Made by a program: the position numbers and the translations under genes. Positions 1 through 7,154 of a stretch of 32,342 nucleotides of DNA are shown in pieces (position 1 is the first letter of the stretch; the number at the start of each line of letters is the position of its first letter). Source of the DNA: Sediminibacterium sp. (GTDB lineage Bacteria; Bacteroidota; Bacteroidia; Chitinophagales; Chitinophagaceae); assembly GCA_027490265.1 (NCBI GenBank), contig JAIXYL010000015.1, positions 1 through 32,342 of the forward strand, read 5' to 3'. The notes under the pieces were generated by a model. It saw nothing but the letters and a program-made list of their open reading frames with translations, was not told the DNA's origin and did not search any database.

Positions 1-1091
1 AATCCATTGTTTTGCAACAACTGTTCCTTTTTAAATACAATTATATCTGCAGCCACCATTTCCTTAACCATTTCGGCTAAAGTGTATTTCGGCACCCAGT
101 TCAATTTGGTTTTTGCCTTGGTAGCATCCCCAATTAATAAGTCAACTTCGGTGGGTCGATAATAGCGTGGATCTACTTTAACCACTGTTTGTCCAATCAC
201 CATTTGATGATCCCCAGCCCGATCAATTTGACTGATAACACCCACTTCATTAACGCCTTCACCTGAAAATTGCAAGGTTACCCCTACTTCTGCAAATGCC
301 ATTCTTACAAAGTCGCGGATATACGTGGTAATCCCTGTAGCCAATACATAATCTTCAGGCTTGTCTTGTTGCATCATCAGCCACATGCCTTCTACATAGT
401 CTTTGGCATGGCCCCAATCTCTTTGTGCATCTAAGTTTCCCAGATATAAAGTCTCTTGCAATCCCATGGAAATTCTGGCAACTGCGCGAGTAATTTTTCT
501 GGTAACAAAGGTTTCACCACGCAGTGGACTTTCATGGTTAAATAAAATTCCATTGCAAGCAAACATGCCGTATGCTTCGCGATAGTTTACGGTAATCCAG
601 TATGCATACAGCTTAGCAACTGCATAAGGACTTCTGGGATAAAATGGCGTGGTTTCACTTTGAGGAACCGCCTGTACCAATCCGTATAACTCTGAGGTAG
701 ATGCTTGATAAAACTTGGTTTTTTGTGTTAACCCCAATAAACGAATGGCTTCTAATATTCTTAAGGCGCCTACACCATCCGCATTGGCCGTATATTCTGG
801 CGTTTCAAAACTCACGTGCACATGGCTCATCGCGGCCAAATTGTAAATTTCATCTGGCTGCACTTCTTGAATGATTCTAATTAAATTAGTGCTATCGGTT
901 AAATCGCCATAATGCAACACCATATGGCGATCTGGAATATGCGGGTCTTCATAAAAATGATCAATCCTTTGCGTATTAAATAACGAACTTCTGCGTTTGA
1001 TGCCATGCACTTCATAGCCTTTCTTGAGCAGTAGTTCTGCTAAATACGCACCGTCTTGTCCGGTGATTCCCGTTATTAATGCTTTTTTCAT
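1..1091 (-). CDS. gmd: GDP-mannose 4,6-dehydratase (3' end cut by window)
   Basis: Converts GDP-D-mannose to GDP-4-keto-6-deoxymannose, the first step to GDP-fucose or GDP-rhamnose for surface glycans (cytoplasmic, NADP-dependent, extended SDR family). Reading the minus strand from the ATG at 1091 gives about 363 residues with no stop before the window edge. Visible motifs are the Rossmann start [13 protein letters not shown], the NADP-binding RRSSLFNT segment, the catalytic STSELYG, the YAVAK Tyr/Lys pair, and [16 protein letters not shown]. The family is usually about 370 residues, so only the last few codons are probably missing. The ORF track omits it because it is open-ended. No fucose synthase gene is visible here and may lie further left. 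Confident. Confidence 0.96.
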   Translation of the reverse strand, partial: MKKALITGITGQDGAYLAELLLKKGYEVHGIKRRSSLFNTQRIDHFYEDPHIPDRHMVLHYGDLTDSTNLIRIIQEVQPDEIYNLAAMSHVHVSFETPEYTANADGVGALRILEAIRLLGLTQKTKFYQASTSELYGLVQAVPQSETTPFYPRSPYAVAKLYAYWITVNYREAYGMFACNGILFNHESPLRGETFVTRKITRAVARISMGLQETLYLGNLDAQRDWGHAKDYVEGMWLMMQQDKPEDYVLATGITTYIRDFVRMAFAEVGVTLQFSGEGVNEVGVISQIDRAGDHQMVIGQTVVKVDPRYYRPTEVDLLIGDATKAKTKLNWVPKYTLAEMVKEMVAADIIVFKKEQLLQNNG

Positions 1092-1187
1092 GCGAATAGA
1101 TTGATGCAAATATGCAACCTTATCAGCATATCTCTATAAATTGGCTCACTAAACCATTTGGATTAACTTAGTGGCAACAGTTTAATT

Positions 1188-2339
1188 ATGGGCAACAGAT
1201 ACTATTCCTTAGATGTTTTTAGAGGGGCTACCGTGGCACTCATGATTCTGGTAAATAATCCAGGCAGTTGGAGCCATATTTTTGGCCCTTTGAAGCATGC
1301 CCCCTGGCATGGCGTAACCCCTACGGATCTGGTATTTCCTTTTTTCTTATTTGCCGTAGGCAATGCCATGGCTTTTGTAATGCCCCGCTTTGAAGCAGCT
1401 GGTGCTGGTGAATTCTGGAAAAAAGTGATCAAACGTACTTTGTTAATCTTTGGCATTGGTGTGCTGTTGCATTGGAGTCCATTTGTGAAATGGGATGGTG
1501 ATAGTTTGGTTGGCAAAACCTGGGAAAACGTTCGCATTTTGGGTGTTTTACAAAGGATTGCACTTTGTTATTTTTTTGCATCGGTGATTGTTTTCTATGG
1601 CAAAACCAAGGGCGCCTATATCATTGGAATGACCATTTTATTATTGTATTGGTTTGCCTGTTATGCATTTGGGGCTACTGATGACCCTTATAGTTTACAA
1701 GGCTGGTTTGGTAACCCAATTGATATCAATATTTTAGGAGAGTCACATATTTACAAAGGCGAAGGGGTACCCTTTGACCCCGAGGGCTTCATGAGTACAC
1801 CAGCTGCCATTGTACAAGTTATTTTTGGATTTTTAGTGGGGCAGTATATTCAACTCAAGGGCAAGAATACCGATATGCTCAGTGGTTTATTAGTAGCAGG
1901 TCTAGTGCTAACGGCTACCGGATATTGTTGGGATCTGGTATTCCCCATCAATAAAAAAATATGGACCAGTAGTTATACCATTTATACAACAGGGTTAGCG
2001 ATGTTAACCATCGGTGTGATGATTTATGCCATTGAATTCAGAGGCGCCAAAGGTGCCTGGAGCAAGTTCTTTGACGTGTTTGGTAAAAATCCTTTGTTCA
2101 TTTTTGTACTCAGTGGATTCTTGCCAAGAATTGCCAGCCTTTTACGTTGGGTATCAGAAACAGATGCAGATGGCACCAAACATTATACCTCATTTTTGTC
2201 TTGGTTTTACAAACATCTCTGCGAACCAATTGCCGAAGATCCAAGAGTTGGCTCTTTGGTTTATGCATTAACAATGATTGCCTTCTATTGGCTGATCGTT
2301 TATATTTTAGACAAGAAAAAAATCTATATCAAAGTTTAA
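1188..2339 (+). CDS. Membrane acyltransferase, heparan-alpha-glucosaminide N-acetyltransferase-like (DUF5009/NagX type)
   Basis: A 383-residue polytopic membrane protein with roughly 10 hydrophobic segments. It begins YYSLDVFRGATVALMILVNN, typical of bacterial relatives of human lysosomal HGSNAT. His37 in LKHAPWHG, followed by TPTDLVFPFFLF, lines up with the HGSNAT loop carrying its acetyl-accepting His. By family, such proteins move acetyl groups across the membrane onto amino sugars (glucosamine). The bacterial substrate is not proven. It is convergent with the sugar-modification operon to its right (5 bp from the next gene end) and divergent from gmd, so a role in glycan acetylation or amino-sugar use fits the context. 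The exact reaction is inference. Confidence 0.85.
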   Translation: MGNRYYSLDVFRGATVALMILVNNPGSWSHIFGPLKHAPWHGVTPTDLVFPFFLFAVGNAMAFVMPRFEAAGAGEFWKKVIKRTLLIFGIGVLLHWSPFVKWDGDSLVGKTWENVRILGVLQRIALCYFFASVIVFYGKTKGAYIIGMTILLLYWFACYAFGATDDPYSLQGWFGNPIDINILGESHIYKGEGVPFDPEGFMSTPAAIVQVIFGFLVGQYIQLKGKNTDMLSGLLVAGLVLTATGYCWDLVFPINKKIWTSSYTIYTTGLAMLTIGVMIYAIEFRGAKGAWSKFFDVFGKNPLFIFVLSGFLPRIASLLRWVSETDADGTKHYTSFLSWFYKHLCEPIAEDPRVGSLVYALTMIAFYWLIVYILDKKKIYIKV

Positions 2340-2344
2340 ATAGC

Positions 2345-2803
2345 CTAGCGAATTTTTCTTGCTGGATTACCTGCATATACACCAGGTTCTGTAATGTCTT
2401 TTGTAACAACAGCGCCCGCACCAATCACTACATGGTCGCATATTTGCACAGGTAATATGGTGGCATTACTGCCAATAGATACATGATTACCAATATGAGT
2501 GGGTTGCCATTTGGCCTGATCACCAGCGGGTTTGCCTTCAGCAAATAAATCATTGATAAACATCACGCCATGTCCAATAAAACAATCGTTCCCTATTTCT
2601 ACCAGACTACAAATAAAGCTATGGGATTGTATTCTACAACGTTCCCCAATTTGCACATTGCTCTGTATCTCGGTAAACGGTCCAACCATTGAATCATGTC
2701 CAATGCTGCATCCATAAATATTGACTGGCCCAACAATGGTTACATTTTTTCCAAACTTTACATCCCGAACCGATGCGTCAATTAAATTAAAAGTAGGTAG
2801 CAT
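2345..2803 (-). CDS. Left-handed beta-helix (hexapeptide) N-acetyltransferase, WbpD/WlbB-like
   Basis: 152 residues made almost entirely of hexapeptide repeats (I/V-G-x-x-x-x periodicity, e.g. VKFGKNVTIVGPVNIYGC, VQIGERCRI, VEIGNDCFIGH, VVIGAGAVVTKDI) with the usual C-terminal AGNPARKI. The fold trimerises and uses acetyl-CoA. The FIGHGVMFINDLFAEG region resembles the FxND-containing segment of WbpD/WlbB enzymes, which acetylate the 3-amino group of UDP-GlcNAc3N uronate. It lies 19 bp after a WbpB/WlbA-like dehydrogenase gene, the usual partner. The matching aminotransferase (WbpE type) is not in the window, so the actual substrate is open. It is the last gene of the minus-strand operon. Confidence 0.85.
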   Translation of the reverse strand: MLPTFNLIDASVRDVKFGKNVTIVGPVNIYGCSIGHDSMVGPFTEIQSNVQIGERCRIQSHSFICSLVEIGNDCFIGHGVMFINDLFAEGKPAGDQAKWQPTHIGNHVSIGSNATILPVQICDHVVIGAGAVVTKDITEPGVYAGNPARKIR

Positions 2804-2822
2804 ATGATTCCATTTAAAAAAA

Positions 2823-3860
2823 TTATTTCAATAATCGTGCCTGATAGATTCGATTGATTAGCCCAACTGTATTTTTGCCTTCTTCAATAGTAGTATAATA
2901 AGTTTGTTGATGCAAAAGTGTAGCTACCAAAGCATCATACACTTTGTAGTGGTTGCGCATGCTTCCTTGATAATGGCCATAATCATTCGCGGTTTTCACT
3001 TCTTTTTTTACCCTATCATATGCTTGATGAATGGAAAGCGTCAATGCATCATCATCCATGTTCACCTCCAACTCATTCAAATAAGCGCCGCCTGCTTTTA
3101 CAGTACCTTTTTCTGCAATGATGGTTAATGATCCTTCACGATTGGCAATTGGCTCATTCACAGAATAGGCCATCTGCGCATGAATACCTGATTCAAATAT
3201 GATTTGCAAATCGCCTTCATCTTCAAATTGCATTAAGCCTTGATGCAGTCGATTGCGCAACTGAGCCGTAACGGTTGATACAGGTCCAAATAACCAACAC
3301 AATAAATCAATGAAATGACTGAACTGCGTGAATAATGTACCGCCATCTAAATCTAAAGTGCCATGCCAACTATTGATATAGTAAGCCGCAGGTCGATGCC
3401 AAAAACAATTGACTTGAACTTCTTGAATTTTTCCCAATGCTTGTTTTTGCAATAAGTCGTACAGCATTTGTACTGGTGGATTAAAGCGGTTTTGCATTAC
3501 CAAGAACACTTGTTTACCCGTAGCTAAAGAAACGCTATGCATGGCTTCTGCAGCATCCACTGTAAGCGCCATAGGCTTCTCCACCAATACATGGTAACCA
3601 GCTTGCATGGCTTCTATAGCCTGCGTTGCGTGTAATCCATTGGGTGTTGCTATCACCACAACATCAATGGGTAAATGAGCCGCAAATAGGTCGGCGGCAC
3701 TGTCAAAAAAAGGTGCTTGATACAGATCAGCCATTCGCTTGGCTTTTGCTACATCAATGTCTACTACAGCGCTTAAAACCCCAACACGATTGATTTGCGC
3801 AAGATGCTCTGCGGCAATATTGCCACAGCCAATTAAGGCAAAATGAATGGATGTAGGCAT
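2823..3860 (-). CDS. Gfo/Idh/MocA-family sugar dehydrogenase, WlbA/WbpB-like
   Basis: 345 residues. An N-terminal Rossmann domain begins FALIGCGNIAAEHL (residues 7-20), with VVIATPNGLHATQA and the family hallmark EKP at residues 94-96. The C-terminal half has the substrate-binding sheet with QNRFNPPVQ, the SWHGTLDLDGGTLFTQFSHFIDLLCWLFG-type stretch and downstream strands. These features resemble UDP-N-acetylglucosaminuronate 3-dehydrogenases (WbpB/WlbA) more than inositol or glucose oxidoreductases. Its start overlaps the upstream murU-like stop by one base (TAATG), which implies translational coupling. Pairing with the WbpD-like acetyltransferase supports nucleotide-sugar modification, but the substrate is inferred. 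Confidence 0.86.
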   Translation of the reverse strand: MPTSIHFALIGCGNIAAEHLAQINRVGVLSAVVDIDVAKAKRMADLYQAPFFDSAADLFAAHLPIDVVVIATPNGLHATQAIEAMQAGYHVLVEKPMALTVDAAEAMHSVSLATGKQVFLVMQNRFNPPVQMLYDLLQKQALGKIQEVQVNCFWHRPAAYYINSWHGTLDLDGGTLFTQFSHFIDLLCWLFGPVSTVTAQLRNRLHQGLMQFEDEGDLQIIFESGIHAQMAYSVNEPIANREGSLTIIAEKGTVKAGGAYLNELEVNMDDDALTLSIHQAYDRVKKEVKTANDYGHYQGSMRNHYKVYDALVATLLHQQTYYTTIEEGKNTVGLINRIYQARLLK

Positions 3861-4579
3861 TAAGGAAATAAGTTGGCGGCTTTGGTTAAACTCTCAGGCT
3901 TTCCTACATCTAATAACAAAGCACCGGTATGATCAAAGCCATAAATATGTTCTGTATCGCATAAAGCTAAATACACATCTACCATTGAAAATTTACCGGT
4001 CTGATTTATTTTGCTGAACAATGCTTGTTGAATCACGTGTATGCCACTGAATGCGCGCTTATGCAATCCAGTGGTATCAAGGCCTGCAGGTTTTACTTCA
4101 CCAGTTCCTTCGTGCTTCCAACCTTTTAATTGGCTGTCTTCACCAAATAAAAAATAACGGCTGCTGGTTCTTTGTGAAACAGCCAATGTAGCCAAAGCCC
4201 CTGTTTCTTTATGTTGTTGAATCATTTGATCCAATTGCATATTGGTGAGTATATCGGCATTCATTAATACCATATGCGCGTCCCCATTAAAATAAGGCGC
4301 TGCTTTTTTTAATCCGCCACCTGTTTCTAATACCACATCTGTTTCATCGGAAATAATGATTTTAGATCCCCAGCCATGATTGGCTTCAACTGCCTCAATA
4401 ATTTGATCAGCAAAATGATGCACATTAACCACCACTTCTTTAATACCATATTGTTGTAAATACAAAATATTTCGCTGCAACAAAGACTTCCCATTTACTG
4501 GCGCCAATGCTTTGGGATGTTCATCCGTCCAAGGTTTTAATCTTGTTCCCAATCCGGCTGCTAAAATCATTGCTTTCAT
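3860..4579 (-). CDS. murU: NDP-sugar nucleotidyltransferase, MurU-like (MurNAc-1-P uridylyltransferase family)
   Basis: 239 residues of a nucleotidyltransferase GT-A-like fold. The signature GLGTRLKPWTDEHPK sits at residues 9-23, followed by PVNGKSLLQRNI, LETGGGLKKA and the metal-binding NADIL (usually GDxL). Length and the LETGGG motif match MurU, which makes UDP-MurNAc from MurNAc-1-phosphate in the cell-wall recycling bypass of de novo synthesis. It is encoded 8 bp after an AmgK-like kinase, the enzyme that would supply the sugar-1-phosphate, which is the usual amgK-murU pair. A hexose-1-phosphate guanylyl- or uridylyltransferase of other specificity cannot be excluded from sequence alone. 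Confidence 0.82.
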   Translation of the reverse strand: MKAMILAAGLGTRLKPWTDEHPKALAPVNGKSLLQRNILYLQQYGIKEVVVNVHHFADQIIEAVEANHGWGSKIIISDETDVVLETGGGLKKAAPYFNGDAHMVLMNADILTNMQLDQMIQQHKETGALATLAVSQRTSSRYFLFGEDSQLKGWKHEGTGEVKPAGLDTTGLHKRAFSGIHVIQQALFSKINQTGKFSMVDVYLALCDTEHIYGFDHTGALLLDVGKPESLTKAANLFP

Positions 4580-4587
4580 ATCATGCG

Positions 4588-6027
4588 CTATTTAACCCAG
4601 TTGGCACTATTGGTGTGCGTTAAATTGACTTTTACTTTGTATTTGTTTCTAAGATGTCTGGCTGTTTGTTCTGCTGCATATACACTGCGGTGCTGCCCAC
4701 CCGTGCAACCAAAATTAATCATCAAATGCGCAAACCCTCTGTTTAAATAATCTTCAACGGTAATGTCTATCAAATCCCAAACACTATTTAAGTATTTGTC
4801 CATCTTGGTTCTTTGTTCTAAGAAATCTTGAACTGGCTTGTCTTTTCCGGTTTGTTTTTTATACTCATCAAATCTTCCCGGATTTAAAATGCCACGCATA
4901 TCAAACATGAATCCACCCCCATTTTCTGTGTCGTCTAATGGAATGCCACGCTTATAACTAAAGCTATTGACTTCTATTACCAACGGCGTTTGTTCATTGG
5001 CTTGTGGTGCAATAAATTTGTTGATCATTTGATCATCCACTACCAATTTAAGTACGCGATCAAATTCAGGTGTTACAATGCCTACACGTTTATGCGTGAT
5101 AAAAAATTGCAGATTCTGTAACGCCAACGGAATACTGGCTAAGAAATGTGCTTTTCTCTCAAACAGCCCCCTAAATCCATAAGCACCCAATACTTGCAAC
5201 AATCGAATTAAAACATACCCATTGTATTGGCTCACAAACGTAATGCGATCAACTGGTTCGGGTAACAAAGGATCCACTTGATCCATATAATATTCTAACA
5301 ATCGGTCTTTCCATTCCTCACTCAATTCTGCTTTTGCTTGCCATAATAAAGAAGCCACATCGTATTGCAATGCGCCCTGCATACCCCCTTGGTAATCTAT
5401 AAAATGGACCTGATCATTTTGCACGATAATATTTCTACTTTGAAAATCACGGAACATAAAAAACTTGTTCTGCGTTCTGGTTAAATAAGTACTCAGTGCA
5501 TCAAAATCATCCAGCATGGCTTGCTTATCGTATGGCAATTGCAGGGTGTCTAAAAAATAATATTTAAAGTACAACAGATCACTCATGATGGCCTGCTTAC
5601 CAAATTCTTTCGCTGTTAAACACCAAGCATAATCTAAACCTTGATGGCCCAAAACTTGCATTCTGGCCAGTTGCGCCAAACTCTGTTGAAACAATTGGTA
5701 CAGATAATCACCATGTCCATGCGTTTCCAGTTTATTCAACAAGGATGCCGTTCCCAGGTCTTCTTGCAAATAAATGGTACTCTCTGCATTAACGCCTACG
5801 ATGGCTGGCACCGGTAAATTGGCTTGCTTAAAATGCTGGCTAAAATGTACAAATGTGGCGGTTTCCTTGGTATTGATATTGTAAGTGGCAATCCAAGTTT
5901 GGGTGCCGGCATATACCCTGAAATACACTCGGTCACTGCCACTCTGGGGCAGTTTTTCAATTCTATCTGGTGTTAACTTGAGTATTTGTTGACACAATGC
6001 TTCAATTGCTGCGATAACTGATTCCAT
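4588..6027 (-). CDS. AmgK-like sugar 1-kinase fused to a RapZ C-terminal domain
   Basis: 479 residues with two parts. Residues about 1-320 form an aminoglycoside-phosphotransferase-type kinase: catalytic loop RDFQSRN at 193-199 (HRD-like, with Arg in place of His as part of FRD) and metal-binding IDYQGG at 210-215. This matches the anomeric MurNAc/GlcNAc kinase AmgK. Residues about 348-470 match the C-terminal domain of RapZ, including FDMRGILNPG and the signature GCTGGQHRSV (440-449). The RapZ N-terminal P-loop domain is absent. In E. coli this RapZ domain is known to bind the GlmY/GlmZ small RNAs and to sense amino-sugar status. Here it may sense the kinase's own pathway. First gene of the four-gene operon, 8 bp before the MurU-like gene. 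Confidence 0.85.
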   Translation of the reverse strand: MESVIAAIEALCQQILKLTPDRIEKLPQSGSDRVYFRVYAGTQTWIATYNINTKETATFVHFSQHFKQANLPVPAIVGVNAESTIYLQEDLGTASLLNKLETHGHGDYLYQLFQQSLAQLARMQVLGHQGLDYAWCLTAKEFGKQAIMSDLLYFKYYFLDTLQLPYDKQAMLDDFDALSTYLTRTQNKFFMFRDFQSRNIIVQNDQVHFIDYQGGMQGALQYDVASLLWQAKAELSEEWKDRLLEYYMDQVDPLLPEPVDRITFVSQYNGYVLIRLLQVLGAYGFRGLFERKAHFLASIPLALQNLQFFITHKRVGIVTPEFDRVLKLVVDDQMINKFIAPQANEQTPLVIEVNSFSYKRGIPLDDTENGGGFMFDMRGILNPGRFDEYKKQTGKDKPVQDFLEQRTKMDKYLNSVWDLIDITVEDYLNRGFAHLMINFGCTGGQHRSVYAAEQTARHLRNKYKVKVNLTHTNSANWVK

Positions 6028-6083
6028 TAAACGTTACTAGTTTTAACGAAAATAAAGCTAACTCTTCAAAGCACCTGCATCAA

Positions 6084-6617
6084 TCAAGGTTTCAGGCCAA
6101 ATACATTTACTTGGCGATAATCGGCGGCTTCGTATCGCTTGCGCATTAACACCAATTCGGTAATGGTGAGTTCGGCATCAAAGCTTGGCTGGCTGGGCCT
6201 TAAATACGGACGCATACTGAAATACATATCCGGACAATGGTAACTGCTGATGTACTGACTCACCACCCCAAGTTGACTGGCCAATTGTTGAAAAGGGGTT
6301 GTGTCGGCAATGCGCAGCATTAATTTGCCCGTTGCGTCTATTTGTTGGTTGACCTGTATGGTAAATGCCGCTCTATTACTGATGATGCGGTGCATCCAGC
6401 GGATAATGGTATCCTCCATTTGTTGGGTGGCTTCAAAGACCGCTATTTCAATTGGCAGCGTATGAAACGCGGTTTCTGTGGTCTGTAACAGCGGGCGCCC
6501 AAGATGGGTTACCTGAGCCGTAGCTGCAAAACGAGGATAAGCCATGAGCAAGTATTGCTCTCTTTCACCACCAATCCGAGGCTGTTTAGCACTGTTCAAA
6601 ACAAATCCTGTCTGCAT
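6084..6617 (-). CDS. 2H-phosphoesterase (LigT/2'-5' RNA ligase)-like protein lacking catalytic motifs
   Basis: 177 residues from ATG 6617. The ORF track extends two codons to a TTG, which is less likely. The segments MEDTIIRWMHRII, PFQQLASQLGVVSQYI and ITELVLMRKRYEA...VNVFGL look like the 2'-5' RNA ligase-like proteins I recall from Chitinophagaceae. In those, the two active sites read roughly LPHITV and HPHMTIAR. Here the corresponding stretches are LPIEIAVF (about 54-61) and RPYLRPSQ (136-143), so neither H-x-T motif is present. If the assignment is right, it has lost phosphodiesterase/ligase activity and may only bind RNA or protein. It is transcribed divergently from umuDC across a 71-bp region with a 19-bp palindrome. 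The comparison sequence is from memory; the gene itself is clearly coding. Confidence 0.6.
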   Translation of the reverse strand: MQTGFVLNSAKQPRIGGEREQYLLMAYPRFAATAQVTHLGRPLLQTTETAFHTLPIEIAVFEATQQMEDTIIRWMHRIISNRAAFTIQVNQQIDATGKLMLRIADTTPFQQLASQLGVVSQYISSYHCPDMYFSMRPYLRPSQPSFDAELTITELVLMRKRYEAADYRQVNVFGLKP

Positions 6618-6642
6618 AAACAAAAATTTAATTGATAATTAT

Positions 6643-6673
6643 TTTAGTATAAATTTACTAAATTATTTAGTAA
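6643..6673. promoter_or_regulatory. Candidate operator: 19-bp perfect palindrome plus extra half-site between divergent genes
   Basis: Bases 6655-6673 read TTACTAAATTATTTAGTAA: two 9-base arms, perfectly complementary around a single T. A further TTTAGTA half-site lies at 6643-6649, giving three related half-sites in 31 bp. They occupy the middle of the only intergenic space between the 2H-like gene and umuD (starts 6617 and 6689). The position and symmetry suggest a dimeric repressor controlling both directions, possibly a damage-response (SOS-type) regulator. No known box was matched. Confidence 0.5.
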
Positions 6674-6688
6674 GTAAAAATTTATTTT

Positions 6689-7123
6689 ATGGATGGGGAA
6701 ATCGGGTACGGAGCCGCCTATAAGGGCTCTAAGCAATACACACAGTGGGAAGTACCTACTGCCAATGCCACAGGGTTTGGGGCGGCTGCCGACGATTATA
6801 TGGAACGAGGCATCGACTTAAACGAACAATTGGTGCACAACAAGCCAGCTACTTTTTTCTTTCGCATGAACAGCGACGCCATGATTGGAGCGGGCATTTT
6901 TAGCGGCGACACTTTAGTGGTAGACCGAAGCATTAAACCCGTCAGTGGCAAAATCATTATTGCCATTTTAGATGGCGAATTGTTGGTGCGGCGGTTGCAC
7001 AAAAATTTTAACCAATTAACCTTAGTGGCCGAGAACAAAAAATTTTCGGATATACCACTCAGCGGTTTCGACGAACGTGCCCAGGTATGGGGCGTTGTAA
7101 CGTATTCAATCCACGCAGTGTAA
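6689..7123 (+). CDS. umuD: UmuD-like S24/LexA-family protein with lost cleavage dyad
   Basis: 144 residues aligning along their length with E. coli UmuD (139 aa): GFGAAADDYMERGIDLNEQL matches the UmuD post-cleavage segment GFPSPAADYVEQRIDLNQLL, and DGELLVRRL matches DGEFTVKKL. UmuD normally cuts its own N-terminus upon RecA activation, and UmuD' then forms Pol V with UmuC. Here the catalytic Ser60 position is Ala64 (NSDAMIGAG versus GDSMIDGG), the Lys97 position is Arg101, and the cleavage site Cys24-Gly25 is Thr28-Gly29. An in-frame stop at 6671-6673 rules out a longer N-terminus or DNA-binding domain. The fold and dimer core appear kept, autoproteolysis is very unlikely. The umuC gene follows after 31 bp. 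Standard tools would label it an autoproteolytic subunit, which the sequence contradicts. Confidence 0.9.
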   Translation: MDGEIGYGAAYKGSKQYTQWEVPTANATGFGAAADDYMERGIDLNEQLVHNKPATFFFRMNSDAMIGAGIFSGDTLVVDRSIKPVSGKIIIAILDGELLVRRLHKNFNQLTLVAENKKFSDIPLSGFDERAQVWGVVTYSIHAV

Positions 7124-7154
7124 TGATGCACCAGCGTTATCATGATCAAAGAAT

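Noticed and set aside
403-585. 60-aa plus-strand ORF
   Set aside because: It lies opposite the conserved gmd reading frame, shows no domain, and is a shadow ORF.
1202-1537. 111-aa minus-strand ORF
   Set aside because: Antisense shadow of the membrane acyltransferase gene; composition typical of reversed hydrophobic codons.
6618-6623. TTG start of the track ORF for the 2H-like gene
   Set aside because: An ATG two codons later (6617) is the simpler start, so the shorter form was used.
6796-7149. 117-aa minus-strand ORF opposite umuD
   Set aside because: Antisense to a well-conserved UmuD frame; no recognisable protein features.
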